Origin: Fibrobacter sp.
GTDB lineage: Bacteria > Fibrobacterota > Chitinivibrionia > Chitinivibrionales > Chitinispirillaceae
DNA: 41,015 bases
Direction of reading: 5' to 3'
NCBI GenBank assembly: GCA_012513915.1
Contig: JAAZBG010000097.1
Location: 1-41,015 of the forward strand
Part shown: one piece after another, positions 1 through 8,494 of the stretch
Position numbering within the stretch: the first letter of the stretch is position 1
How the letters are laid out: each line of letters opens with the position of its first letter
Program-made: the position numbers and the translations under genes
Notes under the pieces: model-generated
What the model was told of the DNA's origin: nothing
Database searches by the model: none
What the model saw: only the letters and a program-made list of their open reading frames with translations

Positions 1-226
1 CCCTGTATGACAGTCAGTTTTTTAACCAGATTTGGAATATTTATGACAAGACCAACAGATGTAGAATCCATTGCATTTATTTCAGGCAGGTCTCCCGAAA
101 TAAACATGGTAACTTTTAAATTATCACCATTTTCGTACGGATTAGTTGGCAGTTCCTTGCACGTACATAATAATGATAGAATTCCTGCCAGAAAAAACTG
201 ATACCCGATAATAATTTTTTTCTCAT
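1..226 (-). pseudogene. Lipoprotein gene, 5' part, apparently frameshifted at A7 (partial)
   Basis: A good ribosome site (AAAGGA) precedes ATG at 226, which reads MRKK and then runs into a homopolymer of seven A (T7 on the plus strand, 215-221). In the ATG frame the product stops at about 36 codons. One frame over, reading is open to the window edge and gives a classic lipoprotein start: a hydrophobic stretch (IIIGYQFFLAGILSLLC) followed by TCKELPTNPYENGDN. One extra A in the run would restore a single lipoprotein. I see the two frames and the A-run directly. Whether this is a sequencing error, a true frameshift or a slippage-controlled gene cannot be decided here. The mature part seen resembles surface lipoproteins; its function is unknown and the 3' end lies outside the window. 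Confidence 0.6.
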
Positions 227-240
227 AAGGTGTTCCTTTA

Positions 241-765
241 GCTTTTTAAACAATATTGTGAAATTGCGAATAATTGGGATTACTACATATTTGGATTTAC
301 GCAATAAAATAGGAAATAAAACAGAGAAGATCAATATTTTTCTGTGTTTTTATTTTTATATATCTGATGACCCCTAAAAATCCAATAACATCGACTATTC
401 TACATAACACATTATGCTTAATTGTGCTATAAAGTAACTGTAATGTAATCTCAAGATAGACGTTCTGGTGTCATGTCTTCAAATCGGTAGAATTTTCTGT
501 GGTTACCTCAAAATCAGAGTCTGCGAACACACTAATTTCCGTTTTAGATTTATTGCAGTAAACGCACAACCGGTTCCGTTTCCTGGTTGCATTTTTCTAT
601 GTTGATTTGTACAATAAAAAGTGATATTTATGGCCTGTCCGACAGGAACCGGTGTGTTTATTAAAAAGTTGGACGACACTGTTCAGTGCATATAACCATG
701 TGTAATCAATGTCTTTACAATATAAAATCACTGGTAAAATCATTTAATGCATTCTGGGAAAAACT
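241..765. other. Intergenic region with inverted repeats
   Basis: No convincing gene in these 525 bases. They hold a 13-bp palindrome CCTGTCCGACAGG at 634-646 (one central unpaired base) and an inverted pair ACCGGTTCC (569-577) / GGAACCGGT (645-653), whose core ACCGGT is itself palindromic. These lie 110-200 bp upstream of the beta-helix gene and could be operator sites. The region is the divergent control region between the lipoprotein (-) and the beta-helix gene (+). I could not assign a clear sigma-70 promoter. Confidence 0.45.
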
Positions 766-2013
766 ATGTTTGTATGTCAAATTCAAAGACTATATGACAA
801 TTTCGTGACCAGCATTTCGTTTCCCGGTTCTATCATGGTGTTTCTTTGGGTCACTTTGCTGTTGGTACTGTCACCTGCGGCAGAGGAATATGCACCATCA
901 GTAATTCTCAAAGATACTCGTTGGAACCTTGAGGATAGTCCCTATATCATCGAAAGGGATTTGACTATAGAGAGAGGTGCAAGCCTGACCATTGCACCCG
1001 GTGTCAGAATTATTATTCGAAAACCAAAACTATTTGATACAACCAATCAATACGATGCATCAGATTCTGTGCTCGTATCAATTCGCGTTAAAGGTGCCCT
1101 GAACTGCATTGGTAAACGAGATCAGCATATACAGTTTATCCCTCAAAGTACCTCTAAAAACACCATTGGCTGGTATGGAATTATTTTCGACAATGCTCCC
1201 GGTAATTTTGCAGAGATAGCATTTACAGATATAGTTAATGCATATCGGGCAGTATCAGTACGACTGTCCGAACCTGTTATCCGGAACAATATTATTGAAT
1301 TCAATCATATAGGAATTTATTGCTCTGTAAATGGGAATGCGAAAATTTACAATAATATAATCACTGGAAATTTTCTGGCAGGTATTCATATCCGTGAAGC
1401 GAATCCTCACATCGCAAATAATATAATCGTTAACAACAGAAATAACGGTGTTTTGTGTGATGGAAAGTCAAAAATAAACTTCGAGTATAATTGTGTATAC
1501 GGAAACTCTGATGGTGATTTTCTTGATTGTCAACCTGAACTTGGAGTAATAGTCAGGAGCAGAAAAAAGAATGCTCCCGAAACCGATATTGCACATAACA
1601 TTTATAAAGATCCCGTATTCAAAGGAACCAGGGCAGAATCTGATGCAAAGGCACAGGATTTAACAATTCCTACTGACATGACAGATGTTAAAGATACATC
1701 CCTTGCAAATATCTATTATGAAAATACCACATCACCGTACGATTCCCTAATAGAAAGTAAAGCAGGTGTAAAGCGTTTTGAGCTCAGTCGCTATTCGCCA
1801 TGTATTGAGTCCGGTCTTCCCGGTGATGACTTTAAAAATGTTGACAAATCACGAAATACGATGGGTATCTGGGGAGGACCGGAATTTTTTGTTACAAAAG
1901 AAAAAGCCGCCACAAACGCCCCGGCAAAAAAATCACCTGCAAAGTCAGGCGGTCATGGAGCTCCTAAAAAGTCGGGTGGTCATAGTGCGCCCAAGAAAAA
2001 AGGCGGACACTGA
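766..2013 (+). CDS. Secreted right-handed beta-helix protein with Lys/Gly/His repeat tail
   Basis: 415 residues. A hydrophobic signal segment (about residues 24-40, MVFLWVTLLLVLSPAAEE) follows a 23-residue N-terminal extension; the start at 835 is possible but has no ribosome site. The body (about 50-330) has NosD/pectate-lyase-like parallel beta-helix character, with repeated N-rich rungs such as VIRNNIIEFNHIGIYC, AKIYNNIITGNFLAGI and PHIANNIIVNNRNNGV. Proteins of this fold often bind or cleave polysaccharides, but no catalytic residues are recognisable. The last ~30 residues are a low-complexity tail with three GGH units separated by APKK-type spacers, suggesting metal or polyanion binding (inference). 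The gene converges on tonB with only 13 nt between stop codons. Exported or surface-located; substrate unknown. Confidence 0.75.
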   Translation: MFVCQIQRLYDNFVTSISFPGSIMVFLWVTLLLVLSPAAEEYAPSVILKDTRWNLEDSPYIIERDLTIERGASLTIAPGVRIIIRKPKLFDTTNQYDASDSVLVSIRVKGALNCIGKRDQHIQFIPQSTSKNTIGWYGIIFDNAPGNFAEIAFTDIVNAYRAVSVRLSEPVIRNNIIEFNHIGIYCSVNGNAKIYNNIITGNFLAGIHIREANPHIANNIIVNNRNNGVLCDGKSKINFEYNCVYGNSDGDFLDCQPELGVIVRSRKKNAPETDIAHNIYKDPVFKGTRAESDAKAQDLTIPTDMTDVKDTSLANIYYENTTSPYDSLIESKAGVKRFELSRYSPCIESGLPGDDFKNVDKSRNTMGIWGGPEFFVTKEKAATNAPAKKSPAKSGGHGAPKKSGGHSAPKKKGGH

Positions 2014-2026
2014 TCTTATATGTCTG

Positions 2027-2842
2027 CTAATTGAGCATCCTGAATGTAAACGGAATGATAATCCACACCGCACAGGGCGTACCATTAATTGTTGCCGGTT
2101 CAAATTCCAGCTGCAGGCAGGCATTATATACCGATTCTTTTGTACCGTAACCAAGATCATTAAGAACAATTGCTTTTTTAACTTTTCCATCGATATCAAC
2201 AAGCACCCGGACTTTCACAACACCTTCAACCCTGTTTTCGGTCATTTCGGTTGTGTACTCCGGTTTAACGACATTTCTAATTTTAGGTGTTGACGTAATC
2301 GTAGTGACACTGACAAGTTGTCCTTTCAACTCCTCTTTTGTTACAGTAAAGGTGTCAATCGGCACATTAAGCGTATTACCCAACTTGCCAATAACAGCAT
2401 CAGAAGCACTACCGCCACTTCCAAGCCCTGTGGAATATACCCGCTTCAGTCCATACACTCTTCGCACAACCTTCGGTTGCTCAGTTTGAGGCGGCTGTTC
2501 TACAACATCATTCTGTTTCTGTGCCAACACCGGATTTTGTGTCAGGTCGACAGGTTCTTTTGGAACCTCTGCCGGCTTTGGTGGTGCTACTTCCTCTTTT
2601 TTCTTTTCCTTTACAACACGGACAACCTCTTTTGGTTTCTCCTGGATGATAAAACTTGTTGTAATCTGTGTAATTTTTTCTTCAAGTGTCTTTACAGGAG
2701 GAACGTTCCGGTGAAGATAATAGCCACCGCATCCAAACAGGAGAAGCGACACCACAACAATTAGTGTGAAATAATCCCGTTTCCCATAACTGTCCATGTC
2801 ATGTGATGCATACCGGGCGAGCAGTTTTTCACGTGAATCCAA
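2027..2842 (-). CDS. tonB: TonB family energy transducer
   Basis: 271 residues starting at TTG 2842, which sits 7 nt after an AGGAGG ribosome site inside the end of the upstream exbD. A single N-terminal membrane anchor (about 26-45, FTLIVVVSLLLFGCGGYYLH) is followed by a Lys/Glu/Pro-rich periplasmic spacer (about 75-125, with VVKEKKKEEVAPPKPAEVP). The C-terminal TonB fold (about 185-270) includes EGVVKVRVLVDIDGKVKKA and LEFEPATINGTPCAVWIIIPF. In the family, TonB carries proton-motive-force energy from ExbB/ExbD to outer-membrane receptors. It is last in the exbB-exbD-exbD-tonB operon. No TonB-dependent receptor lies in the window, so the cargo is unknown. Confidence 0.88.
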   Translation of the reverse strand: MDSREKLLARYASHDMDSYGKRDYFTLIVVVSLLLFGCGGYYLHRNVPPVKTLEEKITQITTSFIIQEKPKEVVRVVKEKKKEEVAPPKPAEVPKEPVDLTQNPVLAQKQNDVVEQPPQTEQPKVVRRVYGLKRVYSTGLGSGGSASDAVIGKLGNTLNVPIDTFTVTKEELKGQLVSVTTITSTPKIRNVVKPEYTTEMTENRVEGVVKVRVLVDIDGKVKKAIVLNDLGYGTKESVYNACLQLEFEPATINGTPCAVWIIIPFTFRMLN

Positions 2843-2844
2843 CG

Positions 2845-3312
2845 TTATTCCTCCTGCACCACAAGTACCTTGAAATCATCAAAGCCGGCTTTTGAACAGG
2901 TGAACATAACCTTTTTAACAATTGCAAAAGGGATTTCCTTATCCGCCTGAATTATAAGTTTTCCTTTTGACAATGAGTCCTTATTTTTTACAGCCTGCGC
3001 TTTCATCATTTTGAACAATTCCGGAATCATGAAATCCTCTGATGACGCAATTTTCTGATTTGTTACAATAACTTCATCATCCACGAGCACCTGCGTTTGT
3101 GTGATATGAAGATTACAGTACGGCTGAGGACTCTTTGATGCATCAGAGAGCGGCAGTTCAAGATCAGTTGATGGAGTCACGAGATTGCCTTCAACAGAAA
3201 AGCTCTGAATCAGAAAAAACAGCAGTATCACCATAATATCAACAAGCGATGTCAGTTGCGGTCGGAATGTACCCCCTTTATCAAGCCCTTTATGAAGATC
3301 CCGAGCTTTCAT
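2845..3312 (-). CDS. exbD: ExbD/TolR family biopolymer transport protein (second copy)
   Basis: 155 residues. There is a short cytoplasmic N-terminus, one transmembrane segment (about 22-40, TSLVDIMVILLFFLIQSF) carrying the conserved Asp (D26, in LVDIM) that conducts protons in this family, and a periplasmic domain ending in CSKAGFDDFKVLV. It overlaps the upstream exbD by 4 nt (ATGA), so translation is probably coupled. Two different exbD genes beside one exbB is common in Bacteroidota/Fibrobacterota-type operons. This copy differs from its neighbour by a longer periplasmic insertion (about 50-100). Confidence 0.88.
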   Translation of the reverse strand: MKARDLHKGLDKGGTFRPQLTSLVDIMVILLFFLIQSFSVEGNLVTPSTDLELPLSDASKSPQPYCNLHITQTQVLVDDEVIVTNQKIASSEDFMIPELFKMMKAQAVKNKDSLSKGKLIIQADKEIPFAIVKKVMFTCSKAGFDDFKVLVVQEE

Positions 3313-3800
3313 TCCGATACTCCTGGATCTGTTATTGCACTTGACAAACCAACCTTTGAAAATCCGGCACCTCTGCAGATATCCATAGCTTTGACAATTG
3401 TTTTAAAAGGAATTTGATCCACTGACGCAACAACAATCTCCCCCTTGAAATCTGTTTCTGATGCCCGAACCAGAAGCCGTTTTGACAGTGAATCGAATGG
3501 GATCACGCTATTAACGTTCGGTAACGAATCAAGCAGCTTATCGCCAAGCACCAGACCGACATAGTGGTTATCGAGACGAACGGTTAATTTCGGCTGCGGT
3601 TTTTCCTGTAAATTGTTCATTGATGAATCAACATTAGGTGGTAGCGTAAATTCGACTATTGCCAACCTTGTAAAGATTGCCATTGATACCAGAAACGCAA
3701 CAAGAATAATAAAGATATTCATGAGCGGTGTGATATCAAGTTCAATCTCATCCTCAAGGGTCTCTGATGGCTTCGATGCCCTGAAAAATTTGAGCTGCAT
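3309..3800 (-). CDS. exbD: ExbD/TolR family biopolymer transport protein (first copy)
   Basis: 163 residues. A charged N-terminus (SETLEDEIELDITPLMNIF) leads into one membrane helix (about 27-48, TPLMNIFIILVAFLVSMAIF), with the family Asp (D23 in ELDITPLMN) just at its start. The periplasmic domain ends with the typical MDICRGAGFSKVGL. The start codon abuts the exbB stop (TAA-ATG), and the 3' end overlaps the next exbD by 4 nt. It forms the proton channel with ExbB in the inner membrane and drives TonB. Confidence 0.88.
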   Translation of the reverse strand: MQLKFFRASKPSETLEDEIELDITPLMNIFIILVAFLVSMAIFTRLAIVEFTLPPNVDSSMNNLQEKPQPKLTVRLDNHYVGLVLGDKLLDSLPNVNSVIPFDSLSKRLLVRASETDFKGEIVVASVDQIPFKTIVKAMDICRGAGFSKVGLSSAITDPGVSE

Positions 3801-4430
3801 TTATGAACGTTTCTTTTTTAAATAATTCATACATTTTACAACGGATTCATCAAGATCTTTTATCAATTGACTCTGTTTGTTTGATAAGACCGTATAACAC
3901 ACCATACAAAACACTGCGACAATAAGTCCAAAAGCAGTACAGGTCATAAACTCGGAGATACCCTTTGCAAGCATCGCTGCCTTCTTTGATGCCTCAACGG
4001 AAACCAGTGATGAAAACGAGAGCTGCAACCCGCTGATCGTTCCCAGAAGCCCGACCAGTGTTGCAATGTTTGCAAAAAGTGCAAGATAGTTTAGTCTTTT
4101 TGTAAATCGCGGTACCTGACTGATCGACAATTCTTCGACCCCCTCCTGAATTTCGTCAATTGACATGTTTTCACTATACCTGTCAACCGCGATATGAAGC
4201 AGCGATTGCAACGGAGCTTTTGACGAAACAAAAGATTTTGCATCATTGACCCTATTTTCATTAAGTGCCTTTGCAATATCGGCCACCATCCTGCGGCCAT
4301 TTCCCGCGCAGATAACATAGTAAAAGATCATACGTTCGATTACCACAGCAACAGCAACCGCAAGTATTGCAAGTATCACCCACATATACATTCCACCACC
4401 CTCAAACCACGTTGCAAGAGAATCTATCAT
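3801..4430 (-). CDS. exbB: MotA/TolQ/ExbB proton channel family protein
   Basis: 209 residues with the three-helix ExbB/TolQ layout: an N-terminal helix (about 12-35, GGMYMWVILAILAVAVAVVIERMIFYY), a cytoplasmic loop, and two C-terminal helices. The latter include the signature LALFANIATLVGLLGTISGLQLSFSSL (about 117-143) and FMTCTAFGLIVAVFCMVCYTVL (about 162-183). First gene of a four-gene operon whose junctions touch or overlap, implying balanced co-translation. The operon promoter should lie in 4431-4743 but I could not pin it down. Confidence 0.9.
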   Translation of the reverse strand: MIDSLATWFEGGGMYMWVILAILAVAVAVVIERMIFYYVICAGNGRRMVADIAKALNENRVNDAKSFVSSKAPLQSLLHIAVDRYSENMSIDEIQEGVEELSISQVPRFTKRLNYLALFANIATLVGLLGTISGLQLSFSSLVSVEASKKAAMLAKGISEFMTCTAFGLIVAVFCMVCYTVLSNKQSQLIKDLDESVVKCMNYLKKKRS

Positions 4431-4743
4431 CGTTTCCTCCGGAATAATAGTAAATCAGAATCAGGTACAACATCATAAAAAGAATTTACAGTCGTACAAC
4501 CATTACCTGAATTGAAGAAGCCAGGCAACAACAGTTATTACCCTGTGTAAACCAACCAACTACTTGTATATCAATACGATATAACTATGACTGTACCATG
4601 TAATAAAAATAATTGCCGGCACAGCTATATCAAATAGCTGTAATTTCGGGATTGCAAATCAGATATTGTCAGCGTTTCCAATCTCTGCCAAAGCGAAGTA
4701 TTGATTGATAACGGAATTATGATTACAGTCCAACACTGTATTC
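4431..4743. other. Intergenic region with an 8-bp hairpin
   Basis: 313 bases between exbB and the GT9 gene. ACAGCTAT / ATAGCTGT form an 8-bp inverted repeat with a 5-nt loop near 4622-4643. Read on the minus strand it is followed, after GCCGGC, by AATTATTTTTATT, so it may end the GT9 transcript, although it lies about 100 nt past that stop codon. No gene is supported here, and no riboswitch is recognised. Confidence 0.4.
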
Positions 4744-6048
4744 TTAATTATTTGCTGTTTTTTGAAGCCTTTTTGAAGTCATTGTAATATTCAGAGATTC
4801 AGCGTTAACCTCTTTGTAAATACTTTCCAGAGACGCTGTATTAAAAAGATCAGACGACACCGAACATAACGTTGACAGGGCATTAAGTACCGAAACCGGA
4901 TGAATCGATTGCATGCACTTATTATTGCCCTGACATGGAACTTTATCCACTCTGTAAATGCATGGGCTGCAGTAGATATCATTATTCTGCAAAGCGATTT
5001 GATGTACATATTCATAGTCAGCATAATGAGACCTATTACCGGGTCCCCACAGTGAGACCGTCTTTGTACCAAGACTTAATGCAATATGAAATAAGCCGGA
5101 ATCATTGGTAAGCATACACTGTGCATGTTCTATAAGCGACAGTACTTGCCCAAAAGGTAATTTACCGGCGATATTGAATGTTGTTGCTCTGGATTTTTCA
5201 GTAAGTTTTTCATAAATAGCTGCATTACAGGTAAATTCATCGGCGCTTCCAATCAGGAAAATAGTACCTTCATACACACTGGAAAAGACATTTATCAACT
5301 CAGCAAAATATACCCCCGGCCACTTCCTTTCTGAAAGCAGCTCTGATGCATTTGGATTAATAACGATATACTTACTGTTGTAATTACCACTTGCGTTTGT
5401 CAAAAAAAGCTGTATTTTTTCACTATCATCTCTTGAAATAGTTGGTTTGTCAAGCATCAGATTTGTTGAATAGACACCACAAGCCTTCGCCAACATCATG
5501 TATATCCAGCTGATATTCCTATTGTCGTTAAAGTAAACCAGATGCGTATGAAGTCCTAAACGAAATGCTGTACTTTCCCTGTAAAAACCATAGCGGTTTC
5601 TTGCCAGACTGAAAGTAGCCAAAAGGGTTGAATAAGCTGAGTAAACTTCCAGATCAAAATAAAGATCAACGCGTAATTGCCAGAACCTGAACAAAACCCC
5701 GAGTGAGCTTACTATTGTAGTGTAAATTGACAAATCATCAACATACAGAACCATATCGATATTATTCAACCGCTCAGCAATCATCCGGTTTTTACATGAT
5801 GTTAAAACGACGACCTTTGCATGTGGATACTTATTGCGAATTTCGCGTATCATTGGAGTTGCTCTGCAGATACTGCCCATCCCAACAAGTTTTGCAATCA
5901 CTATGGTTTTAACATTAATGCCAGTCAAATCATGATTACGATTGAGGAGAATACCAACAGGACGAACAATGCAATTTAAAAAAAGTGCAATCGGACGTAA
6001 TACAACTCTGTCAAGAAATATTTTCTGGTTGAATTTCAATGCACTCAT
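4744..6048 (-). CDS. Glycosyltransferase family 9 (heptosyltransferase-like)
   Basis: 434 residues with a GT-B fold of ADP-heptose:LPS heptosyltransferase type. The N-terminal half has IVIAKLVGMGSICRATPMIREI (about 49-70), the family donor/acceptor entry motif. The C-terminal half has KYIVINPNASELLSERKWP, the nucleotide-sugar loop LTNDSGLFHIALSLGTKTVSLWGPG (about 311-335) and a Cys cluster (CSPCIY...CQGNNKC) seen in some family members. Family role: adding a sugar to the LPS core or another glycan at the inner-membrane face. The longer-than-usual C-terminal extension (about 60 residues) has no recognised domain. Its start overlaps the stop of the upstream membrane protein by 4 nt, so the two probably serve the same glycan. 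Confidence 0.85.
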   Translation of the reverse strand: MSALKFNQKIFLDRVVLRPIALFLNCIVRPVGILLNRNHDLTGINVKTIVIAKLVGMGSICRATPMIREIRNKYPHAKVVVLTSCKNRMIAERLNNIDMVLYVDDLSIYTTIVSSLGVLFRFWQLRVDLYFDLEVYSAYSTLLATFSLARNRYGFYRESTAFRLGLHTHLVYFNDNRNISWIYMMLAKACGVYSTNLMLDKPTISRDDSEKIQLFLTNASGNYNSKYIVINPNASELLSERKWPGVYFAELINVFSSVYEGTIFLIGSADEFTCNAAIYEKLTEKSRATTFNIAGKLPFGQVLSLIEHAQCMLTNDSGLFHIALSLGTKTVSLWGPGNRSHYADYEYVHQIALQNNDIYCSPCIYRVDKVPCQGNNKCMQSIHPVSVLNALSTLCSVSSDLFNTASLESIYKEVNAESLNITMTSKRLQKTANN

Positions 6049-7691
6049 TTATCTAACCCTTTATTCTTTACAATAAGCACCATCATCGTTGAAAACGCAA
6101 AATAAACTGCACACAAAACAACAAACATTTTTAATGAAATAATCTGCCAGGGTGCATGTGTCCAATTGCCTGCAATTAATGATAGCCAATTATATTCCGG
6201 AAGTATAATTCGCCCCGGACCAACATGTCCACCACCATAGTAGTAGATAATTTGAGTCAGTATACCGGTTATATCGGTAAATAGAAATAAGCTTGAGATA
6301 CCTGCAAACCAGTTAAACGATTTATCCTTTAGTAAATACCAGAAAATATACAGTTCAGTTGCATAAAATGCATACGAATAATAACCGGCAACTGCCGTTA
6401 CCCTCTGTGCATACGTAGCAGTTTCAATACCAAGTTTCATTAAAGCAACGAATAGCGCCCCCTGAAGAATGACTGAAAAAACAAAGAACAGCGTTAATGG
6501 ATCATACATTTTTTTAACAATAGAAGGCAGCGACCTGACAAATGAGATCAGCGTAACAGCATACAGAACACTATAGAATATATAAACAAGCGGAAAATTT
6601 GCTATACTTGACCAGTTGCCAACCCAGATCCGGAGTGTCACGATTTTAACTGCCTGAACGTAACCATCCAGTGAGGTTATATAAAAATCAATAAAGCTTT
6701 TAACATAATTAATTGCATATCCGCTATTCTTAAGGTCTGACTGTATCAGGTTTCCATCCAGTTGCCCGGTAACTTTCAGGTGGAATAGCAGCGTAGGAAG
6801 TGATATGCATAAAGCAACAACTGAAAAAACCGCTGTAGAAAAAAGATAACGGGCGTTTTTATTTACTATATATGCAACAATACCGATAAGGAAAAAGGAT
6901 GGCAAAAAAAGTAATGCATACGTTTTGGTGATTATCGAAAGTCCGGTAACTGTTCCGGCCAGCAATGCATACATAAGTGCTGTTTGCTTTTTTTCTGATG
7001 ATGCTATCAGCGTTTTAAGCAAAAGGAGACATATTAAAGCATTAAACGTATATGCCAGTGCATCATTTGAAATTCTTGCCCCAATCATGTAGATCATCGG
7101 CTGGATTGTAAATAACACAACAAAAAAAAGTTTATGTTTTTCGTTACACGTATCAGAAATTGCTTTTCCGAATAAGTAAAAAGGAATCATCGATAGTGAG
7201 AGTAACAAAAGTGAAACAAATGAAAAACAATAGTATGCCTGAATAAAATATGATGGATGTATTCTTTCTACAATAGCGTTTAAAATCCAGTAATAAAGCG
7301 GTGGATGCTTTCTTTGCCAGTTATTTTCACTGTCAACATATGTTACATTTGGAGGGTAAAACTTCATTTTCCAGAGCACATGCTTTAATGAATCAATAGT
7401 TGAAACGCTTTGTGTATAATAGTTCTCATAATAAAGTCCGCTGCCGTCGCTGGTTTCCAGATGTTTGCAAAGTGGTAAAAGTCGTAATAGTTCTAACGAG
7501 TTTTCTGACATCGGCATTTTTTTAAGGTCCCGTTTTCCATGATCATGAAGATATTGAAGGTAATCAATATGCCCAATACTGTCAAACCCTTCAAGCGGAG
7601 GAGTCATAAGGATCTGGATAGAACCTCTCAGCAGAAATAAACAGAACAGAACCAGAAAAATATTTTTATATGTCAGAAAATTACGTTTCAT
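6045..7691 (-). CDS. Polytopic membrane protein, GT39/DUF2142-like glycosyltransferase
   Basis: 549 residues from ATG 7691. An upstream in-frame extension to 7805 exists, but 7691 has AAAAAGG before it and begins directly with a membrane segment (NIFLVLFCLFLLRG). About ten to twelve hydrophobic helices follow. The first periplasmic loop has PPLEGFDSIGHIDYLQYL, matching the acidic D/E-x-x-x-H pattern of lipid-linked sugar transferases (ArnT/PMT/DUF2142 class), and HPPLYYWIL further on is also typical. Likely transfers a sugar from a polyprenyl carrier on the outer face of the inner membrane. The exact family is inferred from motif and topology. Translationally coupled to the GT9 gene. Confidence 0.65.
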   Translation of the reverse strand: MKRNFLTYKNIFLVLFCLFLLRGSIQILMTPPLEGFDSIGHIDYLQYLHDHGKRDLKKMPMSENSLELLRLLPLCKHLETSDGSGLYYENYYTQSVSTIDSLKHVLWKMKFYPPNVTYVDSENNWQRKHPPLYYWILNAIVERIHPSYFIQAYYCFSFVSLLLLSLSMIPFYLFGKAISDTCNEKHKLFFVVLFTIQPMIYMIGARISNDALAYTFNALICLLLLKTLIASSEKKQTALMYALLAGTVTGLSIITKTYALLFLPSFFLIGIVAYIVNKNARYLFSTAVFSVVALCISLPTLLFHLKVTGQLDGNLIQSDLKNSGYAINYVKSFIDFYITSLDGYVQAVKIVTLRIWVGNWSSIANFPLVYIFYSVLYAVTLISFVRSLPSIVKKMYDPLTLFFVFSVILQGALFVALMKLGIETATYAQRVTAVAGYYSYAFYATELYIFWYLLKDKSFNWFAGISSLFLFTDITGILTQIIYYYGGGHVGPGRIILPEYNWLSLIAGNWTHAPWQIISLKMFVVLCAVYFAFSTMMVLIVKNKGLDK

Positions 7692-7863
7692 TACCAGGTA
7701 CCTTTTTTGATATATGCGAATTACATCTCTGCTAACTGAATATCTACTACTTTTTAAATCAGCGATAATAGTCGTCCCAAATACAAATTCTCTATCATAA
7801 ATCACTGAACAATAAAAATCAATTCAACTTTAAAAAACGTACTATCGGGAAACAAATAAAAAA

Positions 7864-7883
7864 GGAGAATCCGAAGACTCTCC
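7864..7883 (-). terminator. Rho-independent terminator with UUCG-type tetraloop
   Basis: On the minus strand GGAGAGTC-TTCG-GATTCTCC (one G.T pair) is followed by TTTTTTATTTG. It lies about 35 nt after the stop of the SH3-domain gene and ends that transcript before the glycosyltransferase gene. Confidence 0.85.
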
Positions 7884-7918
7884 CTTTAAATTCCTGCAAT
7901 CTGAAAACAATCAGCTTG

Positions 7919-8353
7919 TTACTTTACCTGACGTTCAACAGTTTCTTTGTCTACGTTTTCACGAAGAGCGTCTTTAAATGAACGATCAAGGTTGATCGGG
8001 TCTGCGTTTGGATCGTCAGTATCCATAATGTAAACAGGTGTCGGGTTGTCGAGGTAACCAACAACTTCCGCATTATCGAACACGAATGTTCTGCTTTTAC
8101 CTGTGGCCTGAACATTTGACTTTTCAATCCAGCCAACCTGACCATTTACCCTTACTTTATGGAAATTGCCTTTTGAACTGAGAATCGACAGACGGTCACT
8201 TGTACCGACAGTAAACAATGGTTTCTCGTACAATTCACGAATTTCGTTTTTGTAGACACCTACACCATCTTTGTTTGGAGTAACAATTTTCTCTGCTGCA
8301 AACAGTGCAGAGATTGAAAATGCCACTAATAATGCAATCATTCTTAATTTCAT
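7919..8353 (-). CDS. Periplasmic SH3-like domain protein
   Basis: 144 residues. A cleavable signal peptide (MKLRMIALLVAFSISALFAAEK) is followed by a bacterial SH3 domain (about 28-82), including LFTVGTSDRLSILSSKGNFHKVRV and GQVGWIEKSNVQ. These domains often bind cell wall or proteins. The remaining ~60 residues are polar with no known domain and end in ENVDKETVERQVK. Single gene with its own terminator. Specific role unknown. Confidence 0.7.
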   Translation of the reverse strand: MKLRMIALLVAFSISALFAAEKIVTPNKDGVGVYKNEIRELYEKPLFTVGTSDRLSILSSKGNFHKVRVNGQVGWIEKSNVQATGKSRTFVFDNAEVVGYLDNPTPVYIMDTDDPNADPINLDRSFKDALRENVDKETVERQVK

Positions 8354-8494
8354 ACAATTACCCCTTCTAAAATGTATCCTATGCTCAAGGACCCGTATCT
8401 AATAGTAAGTATAATATATTCTTTTTTTTTTATCTATGCAAAAAATATTTCTACTCTCTACCATAATATAGTATCCAATTGATTAGTAGCGGTT

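Noticed and set aside
7..201. Plus-strand ORF of 64 codons
   Set aside because: It lies opposite the lipoprotein gene, which has a ribosome site and a lipobox; the plus-strand product has no such support.
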